This document shows positions 9,705-16,635 of a stretch of 64,000 nt of DNA, one piece after another (positions within the stretch are counted from its first letter, which is position 1; every line of letters begins with the position of its first letter). Position numbers and translations under genes: made by a program. Under the pieces are notes generated by a model. The model had not been told where the DNA came from, did not search any database, and saw nothing but the letters and a program-made list of their open reading frames with translations. The DNA comes from Mycolicibacterium canariasense (GTDB taxonomy: Bacteria > Actinomycetota > Actinomycetes > Mycobacteriales > Mycobacteriaceae). Where the stretch lies: contig NZ_LQOL01000042.1 of the NCBI RefSeq assembly GCF_002101555.1, positions 284,882 through 348,881 of the forward strand, in the 5' to 3' direction.

Positions 9705-10985
9705 GTGCGTCCTGATCGTTACCGCGTGCGCGTCGCGTGCCTGGCAGCGTTGCTCCTCGTCACCACCGGCTTCGGCGTCACACAGAGTTCGCGTATCGCG
9801 CAGTGCCAGGACGGCTGCCGCACGCTGGCCGCGAGCACCGACCTGGCCGCGGCCGAAGCCGCGCCGCCGGCGCCGATGCCGGCGACGGTCCGAGTGCTGC
9901 CCCAGCCCGGCGCACAGGGGGTACTGCCGCGCGGACCGGTCCGGGTGACCGCGTTCACCGGCACGCTCACCGACGTGACGATGGTGAACGAGAACGGCAC
10001 CGTGATACCCGGCGTGCTGACGCCGGACCGCACGGTGTGGAAGCCGGCCGTTCCGCTCGGGTACGGCCGGGAGTACACGCTCACCGTGCGGTCGCAGGGG
10101 CCGGGCGGCATGCCGGCCGCCGAGACCTCCAGTTTCACCACGGTGTCCCCCAGCTATCAGGCGTCGGTCTCACTGACCACCACCGGTTACGCACTGCTCA
10201 AAGACGGCGGCACCTACGGTGTTGGGACGGTCGTGGTGGCCCGGTTCGACGAACCGATCGCCGACCGGGCCCGGGCCGAGCGGCAACTGTCGGTGACCAC
10301 CTCACCACCGGTGCAGGGTTCCTGGTACTGGGTCGACGATCAGACCGCGCATTGGCGGCCCGAGCGCTACTACGCGCCTGACACCACGGTGACGGTGGCC
10401 GCGAACATCTACGGTGTCCCGCTCGGCAACGGGGTTTACGGCGAGGACGACGAGAAGGTGTCGTTCAAGATCGGCGACGCACACGTGTCGATCGCCGATG
10501 ACAACACCAAACAGGTCAGCGTGTACGACAACGGGAAACTGGTGCGCACCATGCCCACCTCGATGGGCCGTGGCGGCACCGAAACCATCGGCGGGACGAC
10601 GCTGAGCTTCTGGACCCCGCCCGGGGTGTACACGGTGCTGGACAAGGCGAACCCGGTGATCATGGACTCGTCGTCCTACGGACTGCCGGTCAATTCGCGG
10701 CTCGGCTACCGCGAGACGATCCCGTGGGCCACCCGGATCAGCGGTGACGGCATCTATCTTCATCAGCTCAACGCCACGGTGTGGGCGCAGGGCAACACCA
10801 ACACCTCGCACGGGTGCCTGAACCTGAACTCCGAGAACGCCGAGTGGTTCTTCAATTTCTCGGTGCCCGGCGACGTCGTCGAAATCCGGCACACCGGTGG
10901 CCCACCGCAGGAGCTGCTGTCGCAGAACGGCGATTGGAGCGTGCCCTGGGACCAGTGGCGCAAGGGCAGCGCGCTGGCCGCTTAG
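9705..10985 (+). CDS. L,D-transpeptidase (YkuD domain) with Ig-like domains
   Basis: Forms 3-3 (and probably Braun-type) cross-links in peptidoglycan outside the cytoplasmic membrane, and is the carbapenem-sensitive type of transpeptidase. The 426-aa protein starts with a positively charged and hydrophobic N-terminus (ACLAALLLVTTGFG) acting as signal or anchor. Two Ig-like domains cover about residues 60-255, then comes the YkuD domain. Catalytic residues are visible: His353 (YLHQLN), then His369 and Cys371 in SHGCLNL, followed by the Trp-rich C-terminal part seen in mycobacterial Ldts. The length is close to M. tuberculosis LdtB/Ldt2 and LprQ. I chose GTG 9705 because GGAG is five bases upstream; GTG 9699 is the alternative. 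Confidence 0.92.
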   Translation: MRPDRYRVRVACLAALLLVTTGFGVTQSSRIAQCQDGCRTLAASTDLAAAEAAPPAPMPATVRVLPQPGAQGVLPRGPVRVTAFTGTLTDVTMVNENGTVIPGVLTPDRTVWKPAVPLGYGREYTLTVRSQGPGGMPAAETSSFTTVSPSYQASVSLTTTGYALLKDGGTYGVGTVVVARFDEPIADRARAERQLSVTTSPPVQGSWYWVDDQTAHWRPERYYAPDTTVTVAANIYGVPLGNGVYGEDDEKVSFKIGDAHVSIADDNTKQVSVYDNGKLVRTMPTSMGRGGTETIGGTTLSFWTPPGVYTVLDKANPVIMDSSSYGLPVNSRLGYRETIPWATRISGDGIYLHQLNATVWAQGNTNTSHGCLNLNSENAEWFFNFSVPGDVVEIRHTGGPPQELLSQNGDWSVPWDQWRKGSALAA

Positions 10986-11377
10986 ATCGCTCCGGCCCTG
11001 GGGGCCGACGTGCTCGTCGCGTACGGGTCGGTAGTGGTCGTGGTGGTGGTGCCGCCGGTCAGTTCGGGGAAGCCGGGCACCCAGTCGTCGGTGGTCGTCG
11101 TGGTGGTGCTGGATCCCGACGGGTTGACATCGGCGGTGGACGGTGTCGTCGTGGTGGTGCGGGTGGTCGTCGTGGTGGTAGTGGTGGTCGTGGTCGTGGT
11201 CGTTGCGTCGACGGTCGCCGGAATCGGCTGGTGGCCGGGATTCATCGAGCTGCGCGAGGTCTGCATCACGGCGAACACCAGGACGACGAGCACCGCGACC
11301 ACGCCGGCACCGGCAGCGTAGACCGCCCAGGTTTCCTCGTACCACGGTGGCGGGTTGTCAGCCTCGTCGTCTCCCAC
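10982..11377 (-). CDS. Thr-rich single-pass membrane protein of unknown function
   Basis: I do not recognise a family. The 131-aa protein has a short cytoplasmic head (GDDEADNPPPWYEETW) and one membrane segment near residues 22-43. The extracytoplasmic tail is dominated by threonine runs: 14 in a row, an Arg, five more, then two further runs of six and seven. Such Thr stretches are typical O-mannosylation substrates in actinobacteria. The underlying DNA (11120-11220) is a low-complexity ACC/ACG tract that could vary in length. The start is GTG at 11377 after a run of out-of-family residues. It is the last gene of the Rieske operon (44-base gap), and its 3' end overlaps the L,D-transpeptidase stop by four bases. 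Confidence 0.7.
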   Translation of the reverse strand: MGDDEADNPPPWYEETWAVYAAGAGVVAVLVVLVFAVMQTSRSSMNPGHQPIPATVDATTTTTTTTTTTTTTRTTTTTPSTADVNPSGSSTTTTTTDDWVPGFPELTGGTTTTTTTDPYATSTSAPRAGAI

Positions 11378-11421
11378 AGGCGGTGATCGTAACCACCGGC
11401 CGGCGCCGTCCCTCCCGGTGT

Positions 11422-11871
11422 CTAGCCCTTCACGATGTCCTGGCCTTGCACTCTCACCGGGACGGCGGCCAATGGTTTGGTGGCCGGGCCCTTGAGTACG
11501 GCCCCGTCCAGACCGAAGGCACTGCCGTGGCACGGGCAGGTGATCTTGCCGTCGGCGACGGAGGACACCGCGCATCCGGCGTGCGTGCACACCGTCGAGA
11601 GTCCCTTGAAGACACCGGCGGTGGGCTGGGTGAGCACCACGTCGTCGACGATCACACCGGACCCGACGGGTACCTGCGATGTCGTGGCGAGCACGCCCGG
11701 GGCTGCCGGCGCGCCCGTCGACGAGGCTGTCGCGGCGTCCTTGTTGCCCGCGGCCCCGTCGCTGCGCTCACCCCCGTAGCCGGAGCAGGCCGCGATTGCG
11801 GTGGCACCCAGGCCGATTCCGGCACCGGCCAGTACCCGGCGGCGCCCGACGGTGTTCTCGTGGTTGGTCAT
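11422..11871 (-). CDS. Tat-exported Rieske [2Fe-2S] lipoprotein
   Basis: A 149-aa electron-transfer protein on the outer face of the membrane. RRRVLAGAG is a twin-arginine motif at residues 10-18, and the hydrophobic stretch ends in a lipobox with Cys29. The cluster ligands are all present: C95-T-H97 and C112-P-C-H115, with C100 and C114 placed to form the stabilising disulfide. It resembles the small soluble Rieske domains of actinobacterial ubiquinol-menaquinol and nitrite-reductase-type proteins rather than the large QcrA. The gene follows a DUF6529-like membrane protein by 17 bases, so the two may work as an electron-transfer pair. ATG at 11871. Confidence 0.92.
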   Translation of the reverse strand: MTNHENTVGRRRVLAGAGIGLGATAIAACSGYGGERSDGAAGNKDAATASSTGAPAAPGVLATTSQVPVGSGVIVDDVVLTQPTAGVFKGLSTVCTHAGCAVSSVADGKITCPCHGSAFGLDGAVLKGPATKPLAAVPVRVQGQDIVKG

Positions 11872-11888
11872 GGCTGATCTCCTCGGCT

Positions 11889-12470
11889 TCAGTTGGTAAG
11901 TCCGTTGATCTGGAAGAACCACAGGGCTGAGGTCAGCCAGATGTTGACGAGAGTAAAGAACACCAGCCCGCCGAGCACCGGGATCACCCACGCTCGCAGG
12001 TTTTTCCGAGTCAGCAGAATCATCTTGGCGACGAAGGCGCCGTAGAAGAGGCAGCCGAACAACGAATGCCAGAGCACCCGGCTGTCGGTGGCCTGGAATC
12101 CGAGCGCGTACAGGCAGTGCACCGCGACGGGCACGCTGGCCAGCACCGCCAACCGGCCGGACCAGACGTGGGCGGAGCCGATCCAGGCCGGGGCCCGACC
12201 GCCCGGCAGTACCCGGTACATCACCAGCGCGGAGACGAACTGGAAGACGGCCAGTGCGACGGCCACGGTTGCCAGCCACGACTTCACCGAGCCCGGCCCG
12301 GAGAAACCGGCGATGTTGACGGCGAAGAACTGCGGGGTGTGCAGGCGGCCGTACACACCGAGCGCGACGGCCACCGCGGCGCCGATCCCGAGCGCGCCCA
12401 GCAGCGCTGCATCGGCGGCCCGCGGCGCGGCCAGCAGGCGGGTATCGGCCTCGGCGTAGTCACGGGGCAT
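11889..12470 (-). CDS. DUF6529-like membrane protein, possible haem or redox partner of the Rieske protein
   Basis: A 193-aa protein with five predicted membrane helices. Histidines fall within or at the ends of helices ([23 protein letters not shown]), a layout like cytochrome b561 or ferric-reductase-type membrane proteins, though haem binding is inference. It sits directly upstream of the Rieske lipoprotein in one operon. Its start overlaps the end of the preceding Pro-rich gene by 11 bases, which suggests coupled translation. I assign the DUF6529 family from memory of this gene pairing in mycobacteria. Confidence 0.65.
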   Translation of the reverse strand: MPRDYAEADTRLLAAPRAADAALLGALGIGAAVAVALGVYGRLHTPQFFAVNIAGFSGPGSVKSWLATVAVALAVFQFVSALVMYRVLPGGRAPAWIGSAHVWSGRLAVLASVPVAVHCLYALGFQATDSRVLWHSLFGCLFYGAFVAKMILLTRKNLRAWVIPVLGGLVFFTLVNIWLTSALWFFQINGLTN

Positions 12471-12954
12471 TGGAGGTTCCCTGCACCCGGTCCACCGCCG
12501 AAGTGGTGAAATCCCAACTCTTTTCGCCGATCTTCAAGATCCCGGTGACCGTGTTGCCGTGATGTTCGCCGGTGAGGCTACTGGTGGCACCCTTGCTGCT
12601 CAGCGCCAACGCACCGCCCCGGGCGCTGCCCCGCAGCCACGCCTCGATGGCCCGGCCGTCGCAGGCGTAGGCGACGGCCTCGGTCCCGCGCACGGTGATC
12701 TCCAAGGTGATCGTGCCGGCCGCCGTGGGGATCTTGCCGGCGAAGTCGGCCTTGGCGGCGAACGGGTCGGGCGCCGGGGGCGGCGGTGGTGCCGGCGTCG
12801 GGACCGGGCTCGTCGCGGCCGCCGGCCGGGCTGTCGACGCTGCTGCGGGTTCCGGGGGTGTGTGCTGCACGTTCACTGCCCACAACCCGCCACCGAGGGC
12901 GGCCACCGCGGCCAGTGTCACCAATGGGCCTTTGCTTTTCATATGTTCGAGCAT
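12460..12954 (-). CDS. Pro-rich exported or membrane-anchored protein, function unknown
   Basis: About 164 aa. A basic start and one hydrophobic segment (LVTLAAVAALGGGLWAV) form a signal or anchor. An Ala/Pro-rich linker (about residues 30-65) follows, then a compact beta-rich domain with GKIPTAAGTITLEITV and EAVAYACDGRAIEAWL. This looks like a small extracytoplasmic domain with one cysteine. It heads the operon that continues into the DUF6529-like and Rieske genes. Several starts are possible (12960, 12954, 12942); none has a good ribosome site. Confidence 0.65.
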   Translation of the reverse strand: MLEHMKSKGPLVTLAAVAALGGGLWAVNVQHTPPEPAAASTARPAAATSPVPTPAPPPPPAPDPFAAKADFAGKIPTAAGTITLEITVRGTEAVAYACDGRAIEAWLRGSARGGALALSSKGATSSLTGEHHGNTVTGILKIGEKSWDFTTSAVDRVQGTSNAP

Positions 12955-13025
12955 GGCCATCGGCAGGCCCGGTTGCGTGGAGACGAGGTGGAGATCGGCA
13001 GGAGATTGGTGGCGGGCCCACGCGC

Positions 13026-13505
13026 TCAGCGCCGGAACACCACCCATCGCATGGCGCTGTACATGAAGACGGCCTCACCACCGCCGGCGATGATGCGCGC
13101 CAGGTGATACTCCAGCCCGAACGAAGTCAGCGCGGTGGGCAGGGCAACGATGAAAGCCAGGTAGTTGACGGCCACGACCACGACGTAGATGGTCAGTTGC
13201 GGTCCGACCACCGCGTGCGAGCGGAAGTTCAGCGTCCGGTTCAGCACGTAACTGAGCGCGAACGCGCACACGTAGCCCACCGTCAGGGCGACCGGCAGGG
13301 GCGCACCAAAACCGCTGTGCAGCAAGGTCAGTATCAGCAGATCCAGCCCGAAGGTGAAGCCGTTGATCAGCGCGAAACCCAGGAAGGTGGGCGCGACGAC
13401 TCGGTCGAGACGCAGCGGCAGGCGTGCGGTGACGCGTTCACACCAGCGGTGAAACCGGTCGACGAATCGGCCCGGGGCCGTTGCTGGCGCCGATTCGACG
13501 GTCAC
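13026..13505 (-). CDS. GtrA-family membrane protein
   Basis: A 159-aa protein with four membrane helices and the GtrA-like core. FALINGFTFGLDLLIL begins helix 1, and the stretch FALSYVLNRTLNFRS matches the family signature. GtrA-like proteins flip or deliver polyprenyl-linked sugars for cell-wall arabinogalactan or surface glycans (for example Rv3789). The start is GTG at 13505. It is separated from the downstream Pro-rich gene by 71 bases, so it could head the whole minus-strand operon. Confidence 0.85.
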   Translation of the reverse strand: MTVESAPATAPGRFVDRFHRWCERVTARLPLRLDRVVAPTFLGFALINGFTFGLDLLILTLLHSGFGAPLPVALTVGYVCAFALSYVLNRTLNFRSHAVVGPQLTIYVVVVAVNYLAFIVALPTALTSFGLEYHLARIIAGGGEAVFMYSAMRWVVFRR

Positions 13506-13557
13506 CGCGCTACCCTGCCATCCTCAGATGACCGTCCCGTTATACCCGAGCAAACAA

Positions 13558-13856
13558 TCAGCGCGCGGTCTCGGTCACTGAAAGTTCTGTGCCCGTTTCG
13601 TGTCCGGCGAATTGGACGATACGCGCGGCGCTCGGGTAATCGCAGCCCTGCACGGGGCCACCCGTCACCTGCGGCAGGTTCGAATCGACCCGCCCCGGGT
13701 GGGTCAACTGGGAGACGACCGGCGACCCGGCGTCCCGCAAGAGGCACGGGCGGGCGCCGTCGCCGTGGCCAATCCCACCCCATTGGTCGCACCCGTCACA
13801 ACGGCGCGTTTACCGGTCAGGTCGCCCAGTCGTCCCGGCGTCCACGGCGATGTCAT
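13558..13856 (-). pseudogene. Remnant of a short-chain dehydrogenase with an internal deletion
   Basis: From the ATG at 13856 the minus strand reads a normal SDR N-terminus ending in GKRAVVTGATNGVGLATA (nucleotide-binding TGxxxGxG). The frame then leaves the family and stops after about 20 residues. In another frame the C-terminal end of the same family continues to 13558 (QLTHPGRVDSNLPQ, later AARIVQFAGHETGTEL). The central part, including the catalytic Tyr-x-x-x-Lys, is missing, so about 200 residues have been lost by deletion plus frameshift. The gene is not functional. Its parent would be an approximately 290-aa mycobacterial oxidoreductase of the light-dependent-reductase-like SDR type. 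Confidence 0.7.
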
Positions 13857-13956
13857 AGGCCGAGGCCAACCGCCCATTTCGGCCCTCGCGGCCGCGCCCG
13901 TAACTGGTACCGTTCGGTATGCCTCAGTGTTGTGGCCCGTCGCGATCGGGCATCTG

Positions 13957-15090
13957 ATGCTTACCCCGGGACGCTGGCGGCACCACGGGGACCACTACCA
14001 GTGGCTGACGTCGTTTCTGGCGGCGCGAGATCTGCAAACCCTGACGTGCCGTGTGGTGGCGTGGAGCATCATCGGGTTGGGCGTGATCAGCCTGCCCATC
14101 GCGGTGTCCACGTCGCCGTACACCGGGGTTTCCGGACCAGTCGGGGTGGCGATCGTCCTTCTGTGTACCGGCGCGATGGCCGGTGTCTGGCTTCGCTCGG
14201 AGTGGCCGACGTGGCGGCAGTCGGTGTTCTGCATCGTGCTCGGCACCCTGCTGATCGCCGCGTCGTGCGTGCTGCTGCCCAACCCGATCCTGGCAGTGGT
14301 GGGTTCGACGGCATTCGTCGTGACGACCGCGTACACGGTCTTCTTCCATTCCCGCCGGCTGCTGCTGCTCATCGGAGGCATCCAAGCGGCGACGCTGGCC
14401 AGCCTGGCGTGGCGGCTGTTCGCCGTCGACCCGGTGATGGCGCTGTCGTCGGTCGCGCTGGTGATGACGATCAACGCGACGGTGGCGTTCGCCTGCGAAC
14501 TGGCGCTCAAGATCGCCGGGTCGGAGATGAACCACGGCGGCATCGAACCGCTGACCGGATTGCTGAATCGGCAGACGTTCTACGACGAGGTCGCCACCCT
14601 GATCGGTTCGCGTAGCCGGCGCGACGACCGGTATTTCGTGCTGATCGTCGCGAATCTGGACAGCTTCTCGCTACTGACGGCCATGACGGGGAAGACCGGT
14701 GGCAACCGGGCCCGCGTGGCCATCGGGCAGCGCCTGCGCGAGACCGTGCGCGGCGACGCGGTGATCGGTCACCTCGGCGACTGCGAGTACCTGATCGCCG
14801 ATGTGTTCACCCACGCCGACCCGTCACCGCTGGCCGACCGCATCCTGAGCACCATAAAATCCGCGCCGTTCCAGTTGACGGCCAGCCTGGGCGTGGTCAG
14901 CACGCCGTTGCAGCCGCTGGCCCGGCACACTTCCCACGACGTGCTCGACGAGTTGGTCACCATCGCGACGACTGCCATGTACGAGGCGCGCAAAGCCGGG
15001 GGTAATCAAGCCAGTCTGCTCGAGTCGCCGAAACTGGCCACCGTGCATGACGATCCGGAAGACCAGCCTGATATCGGCCGGTCGGCGTAG
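13957..15090 (+). CDS. Membrane protein with a degenerate GGDEF domain
   Basis: A 377-aa protein. The N-terminal half has about six membrane helices (residues 35-190), and the C-terminal half is a GGDEF-type domain beginning at PLTGLLNRQTF. The catalytic signature is altered: the GGDEF position reads LGDCEYL, so cyclic di-GMP synthesis is doubtful, and the domain may bind nucleotide or signal by contact. The N-terminal motif with HYQWLTSFL is common to a mycobacterial family of such proteins, which supports the ATG at 13957 rather than the earlier open frame overlapping the dead SDR. It stands alone on the plus strand. Confidence 0.8.
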   Translation: MLTPGRWRHHGDHYQWLTSFLAARDLQTLTCRVVAWSIIGLGVISLPIAVSTSPYTGVSGPVGVAIVLLCTGAMAGVWLRSEWPTWRQSVFCIVLGTLLIAASCVLLPNPILAVVGSTAFVVTTAYTVFFHSRRLLLLIGGIQAATLASLAWRLFAVDPVMALSSVALVMTINATVAFACELALKIAGSEMNHGGIEPLTGLLNRQTFYDEVATLIGSRSRRDDRYFVLIVANLDSFSLLTAMTGKTGGNRARVAIGQRLRETVRGDAVIGHLGDCEYLIADVFTHADPSPLADRILSTIKSAPFQLTASLGVVSTPLQPLARHTSHDVLDELVTIATTAMYEARKAGGNQASLLESPKLATVHDDPEDQPDIGRSA

Positions 15091-15098
15091 GCCCAGGA

Positions 15099-15401
15099 TC
15101 AGCCGCTCCAGCCGCGCGCGCCGTCCCACCCGCCGCAGATGCCGTTGAAGCATCCGCTGCCGAAGCCACCCTGCTGCGGGTTCCACCCACCGCATCCGTG
15201 CCAGCCGGGGCCGCTTCCGCAGCCACCACCACCGCCGTGACCATCCGGGCCACCGCTACCGGTGGGCTGGGCCACCACCGATGTCACCGGCGCCGGCGCG
15301 ATGGCCGCGGCACTGAGCGCCGCCGCCGGCATGGCGAATGCCGCTGCGGCGCAAAGGGTTACCGTCAGCCACCTGGGCGACGAGAAAACACCACCGGACA
15401 T
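15099..15401 (-). CDS. Small Gly-rich secreted protein, function unknown
   Basis: A 100-aa protein with a signal peptide (VTLCAAAAFAMPAAALSAAA) and a mature part of about 65 residues made mostly of Gly, Trp and Cys (GGGGGCGSGPGWHGCGGW). It has four cysteines that could pair outside the cell. Mycobacteria carry several such short Gly-rich exported proteins of unknown function. The ATG at 15401 is 19 bases after the stop of the 50-aa membrane peptide gene, with GAGAG upstream, so the two form an operon. Confidence 0.65.
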   Translation of the reverse strand: MSGGVFSSPRWLTVTLCAAAAFAMPAAALSAAAIAPAPVTSVVAQPTGSGGPDGHGGGGGCGSGPGWHGCGGWNPQQGGFGSGCFNGICGGWDGARGWSG

Positions 15402-15420
15402 ATTGCACCCACTCTCGAAC

Positions 15421-15573
15421 TCAGCGGATGGAACCGGGCAGCGGTTCGTTGACGACGATCTGCACGGGGACATGTGGCCCGTCCTGCAGCAACATCACGG
15501 TCGGGGTGGCAATCGCCACCAGCGCGACCACGGACAGCAACGCCGCTTCCACGTAGCGCTTTATGGTTAGCAT
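15421..15573 (-). CDS. 50-aa single-pass membrane peptide
   Basis: A short gene with a clear ribosome site: AGGAGG at 15585-15590, eleven bases before the ATG at 15573. It encodes MLTIKRYVEAALLSVV, a continuing hydrophobic segment to about residue 28, and a short outside tail rich in V, P and N. The basic start and hydrophobic core predict a cytoplasm-in single-pass peptide. Its stop lies 19 bases before the Gly-rich secreted protein. I know no named family; similar small peptides often precede Gly-rich exported proteins in mycobacteria. Confidence 0.65.
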   Translation of the reverse strand: MLTIKRYVEAALLSVVALVAIATPTVMLLQDGPHVPVQIVVNEPLPGSIR

Positions 15574-15747
15574 GACTAGATAGTCCTCCTAAGCAACGCG
15601 CCCGACAAGGCATTTGTGAGTGAGGACACTCCGTCACCCGATCTCGGGTTCCTTGTCACACCGGCGCGGTGATTCATATACCTGCCAACGCCAGTTGCCG
15701 GGCCGGTCATTCCTGCCGGCACGCCGGCGGTGGGAACGGCGGCGCGC

Positions 15748-16557
15748 TCAGGCAGTCAGCAGTCGGCTGCGGAACAGGTCGAGAACCTGGTCGAGTGCGG
15801 CCCTGGTGGCCTGGCCGGGTTCGTCGATGAGGTGTTCGGTCAACACCGAATGCGGGGGCAGCAGCGCATCCGGATTGGCGTCGGCATCCTCGAGCTCGAC
15901 GGCGACGAACGCGTCACCGAGTTGCTCGCGCAGGAAGTCGAACCGTTCGGCGGGAACCATGCGGTCGGATTTGAACCGCAGACCCAGCACGGTGAGCCCA
16001 GCGGCGCAGCGTTGTTTCACCGTGGCCAGGTCCTCCGGCGAAATGTCGATCGAACGTTTCTGCCGCGCGGTCAAGGCCATCGGCATCGACGGCTGCGAGA
16101 GCACCGGCGCCAACAACACATCGTCGGCAGCCATCGCCAGGGCGTACCCGCCGGTGAAGCACATTCCGACCGCACCGACGCCCGGGCCGCCGCACCGTTC
16201 GTGTTCGGCCCGGGCCAGTGCCCGCAGCCAGCTGATGACCGGCGACGTCCGCCCGGTGGCCAGCGTGACGAATTCCTTGCTGACGCACGCCGGCACCATG
16301 GTCCTGGCGAAACTACCGAGTGCTGTCAGCGTGCTGCGATTCGGATCGAAGCCGGGTTCACCGAACAGCTGCGGAAGCACCGCGGTGCATCCCATATCGG
16401 CGATTTTCCTGGCGAAGTCGAGCACCTTGGGGGTGATCCCCGGGATCTCGGCGATCACGATGACCGCGGGCCCATTGCCCTTCCGGAAGATCGACCGCGT
16501 GGTGCCCTCGTAGGTGAACTCGGTGTGCTCGAAATCGGCGAGGTCGTCATTGGGCAC
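15748..16557 (-). CDS. Dienelactone hydrolase-family protein
   Basis: A 269-aa alpha/beta hydrolase. The nucleophile elbow is GAVGMCFTGGYALA, with cysteine as in dienelactone hydrolases. The oxyanion region VIVIAEIPGITPKVLDFA near residue 35 also fits. A typical family member is about 230-270 aa. Dienelactone hydrolase opens the lactone ring in chlorocatechol or hydroxyquinol pathways, but many mycobacterial homologues have unknown substrates. The start is GTG at 16557 with GAGAGG upstream; the open frame extends further but without similarity. It is transcribed after the PucR gene but the 78-base gap leaves linkage uncertain. Confidence 0.85.
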   Translation of the reverse strand: MPNDDLADFEHTEFTYEGTTRSIFRKGNGPAVIVIAEIPGITPKVLDFARKIADMGCTAVLPQLFGEPGFDPNRSTLTALGSFARTMVPACVSKEFVTLATGRTSPVISWLRALARAEHERCGGPGVGAVGMCFTGGYALAMAADDVLLAPVLSQPSMPMALTARQKRSIDISPEDLATVKQRCAAGLTVLGLRFKSDRMVPAERFDFLREQLGDAFVAVELEDADANPDALLPPHSVLTEHLIDEPGQATRAALDQVLDLFRSRLLTA

Positions 16558-16635
16558 CGCAGTGGTCCTCTCCCGTACCAAACACAGCAATAGCGGCCAC
16601 CATACCGTCGTGGCGACGCATCGGGGCGCCCCGGC

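Noticed and set aside
11120..11220. The repetitive tract as a CRISPR or minisatellite array
   Set aside because: The repeat is a codon-level Thr run within an open frame with a membrane anchor. There are no spacers.
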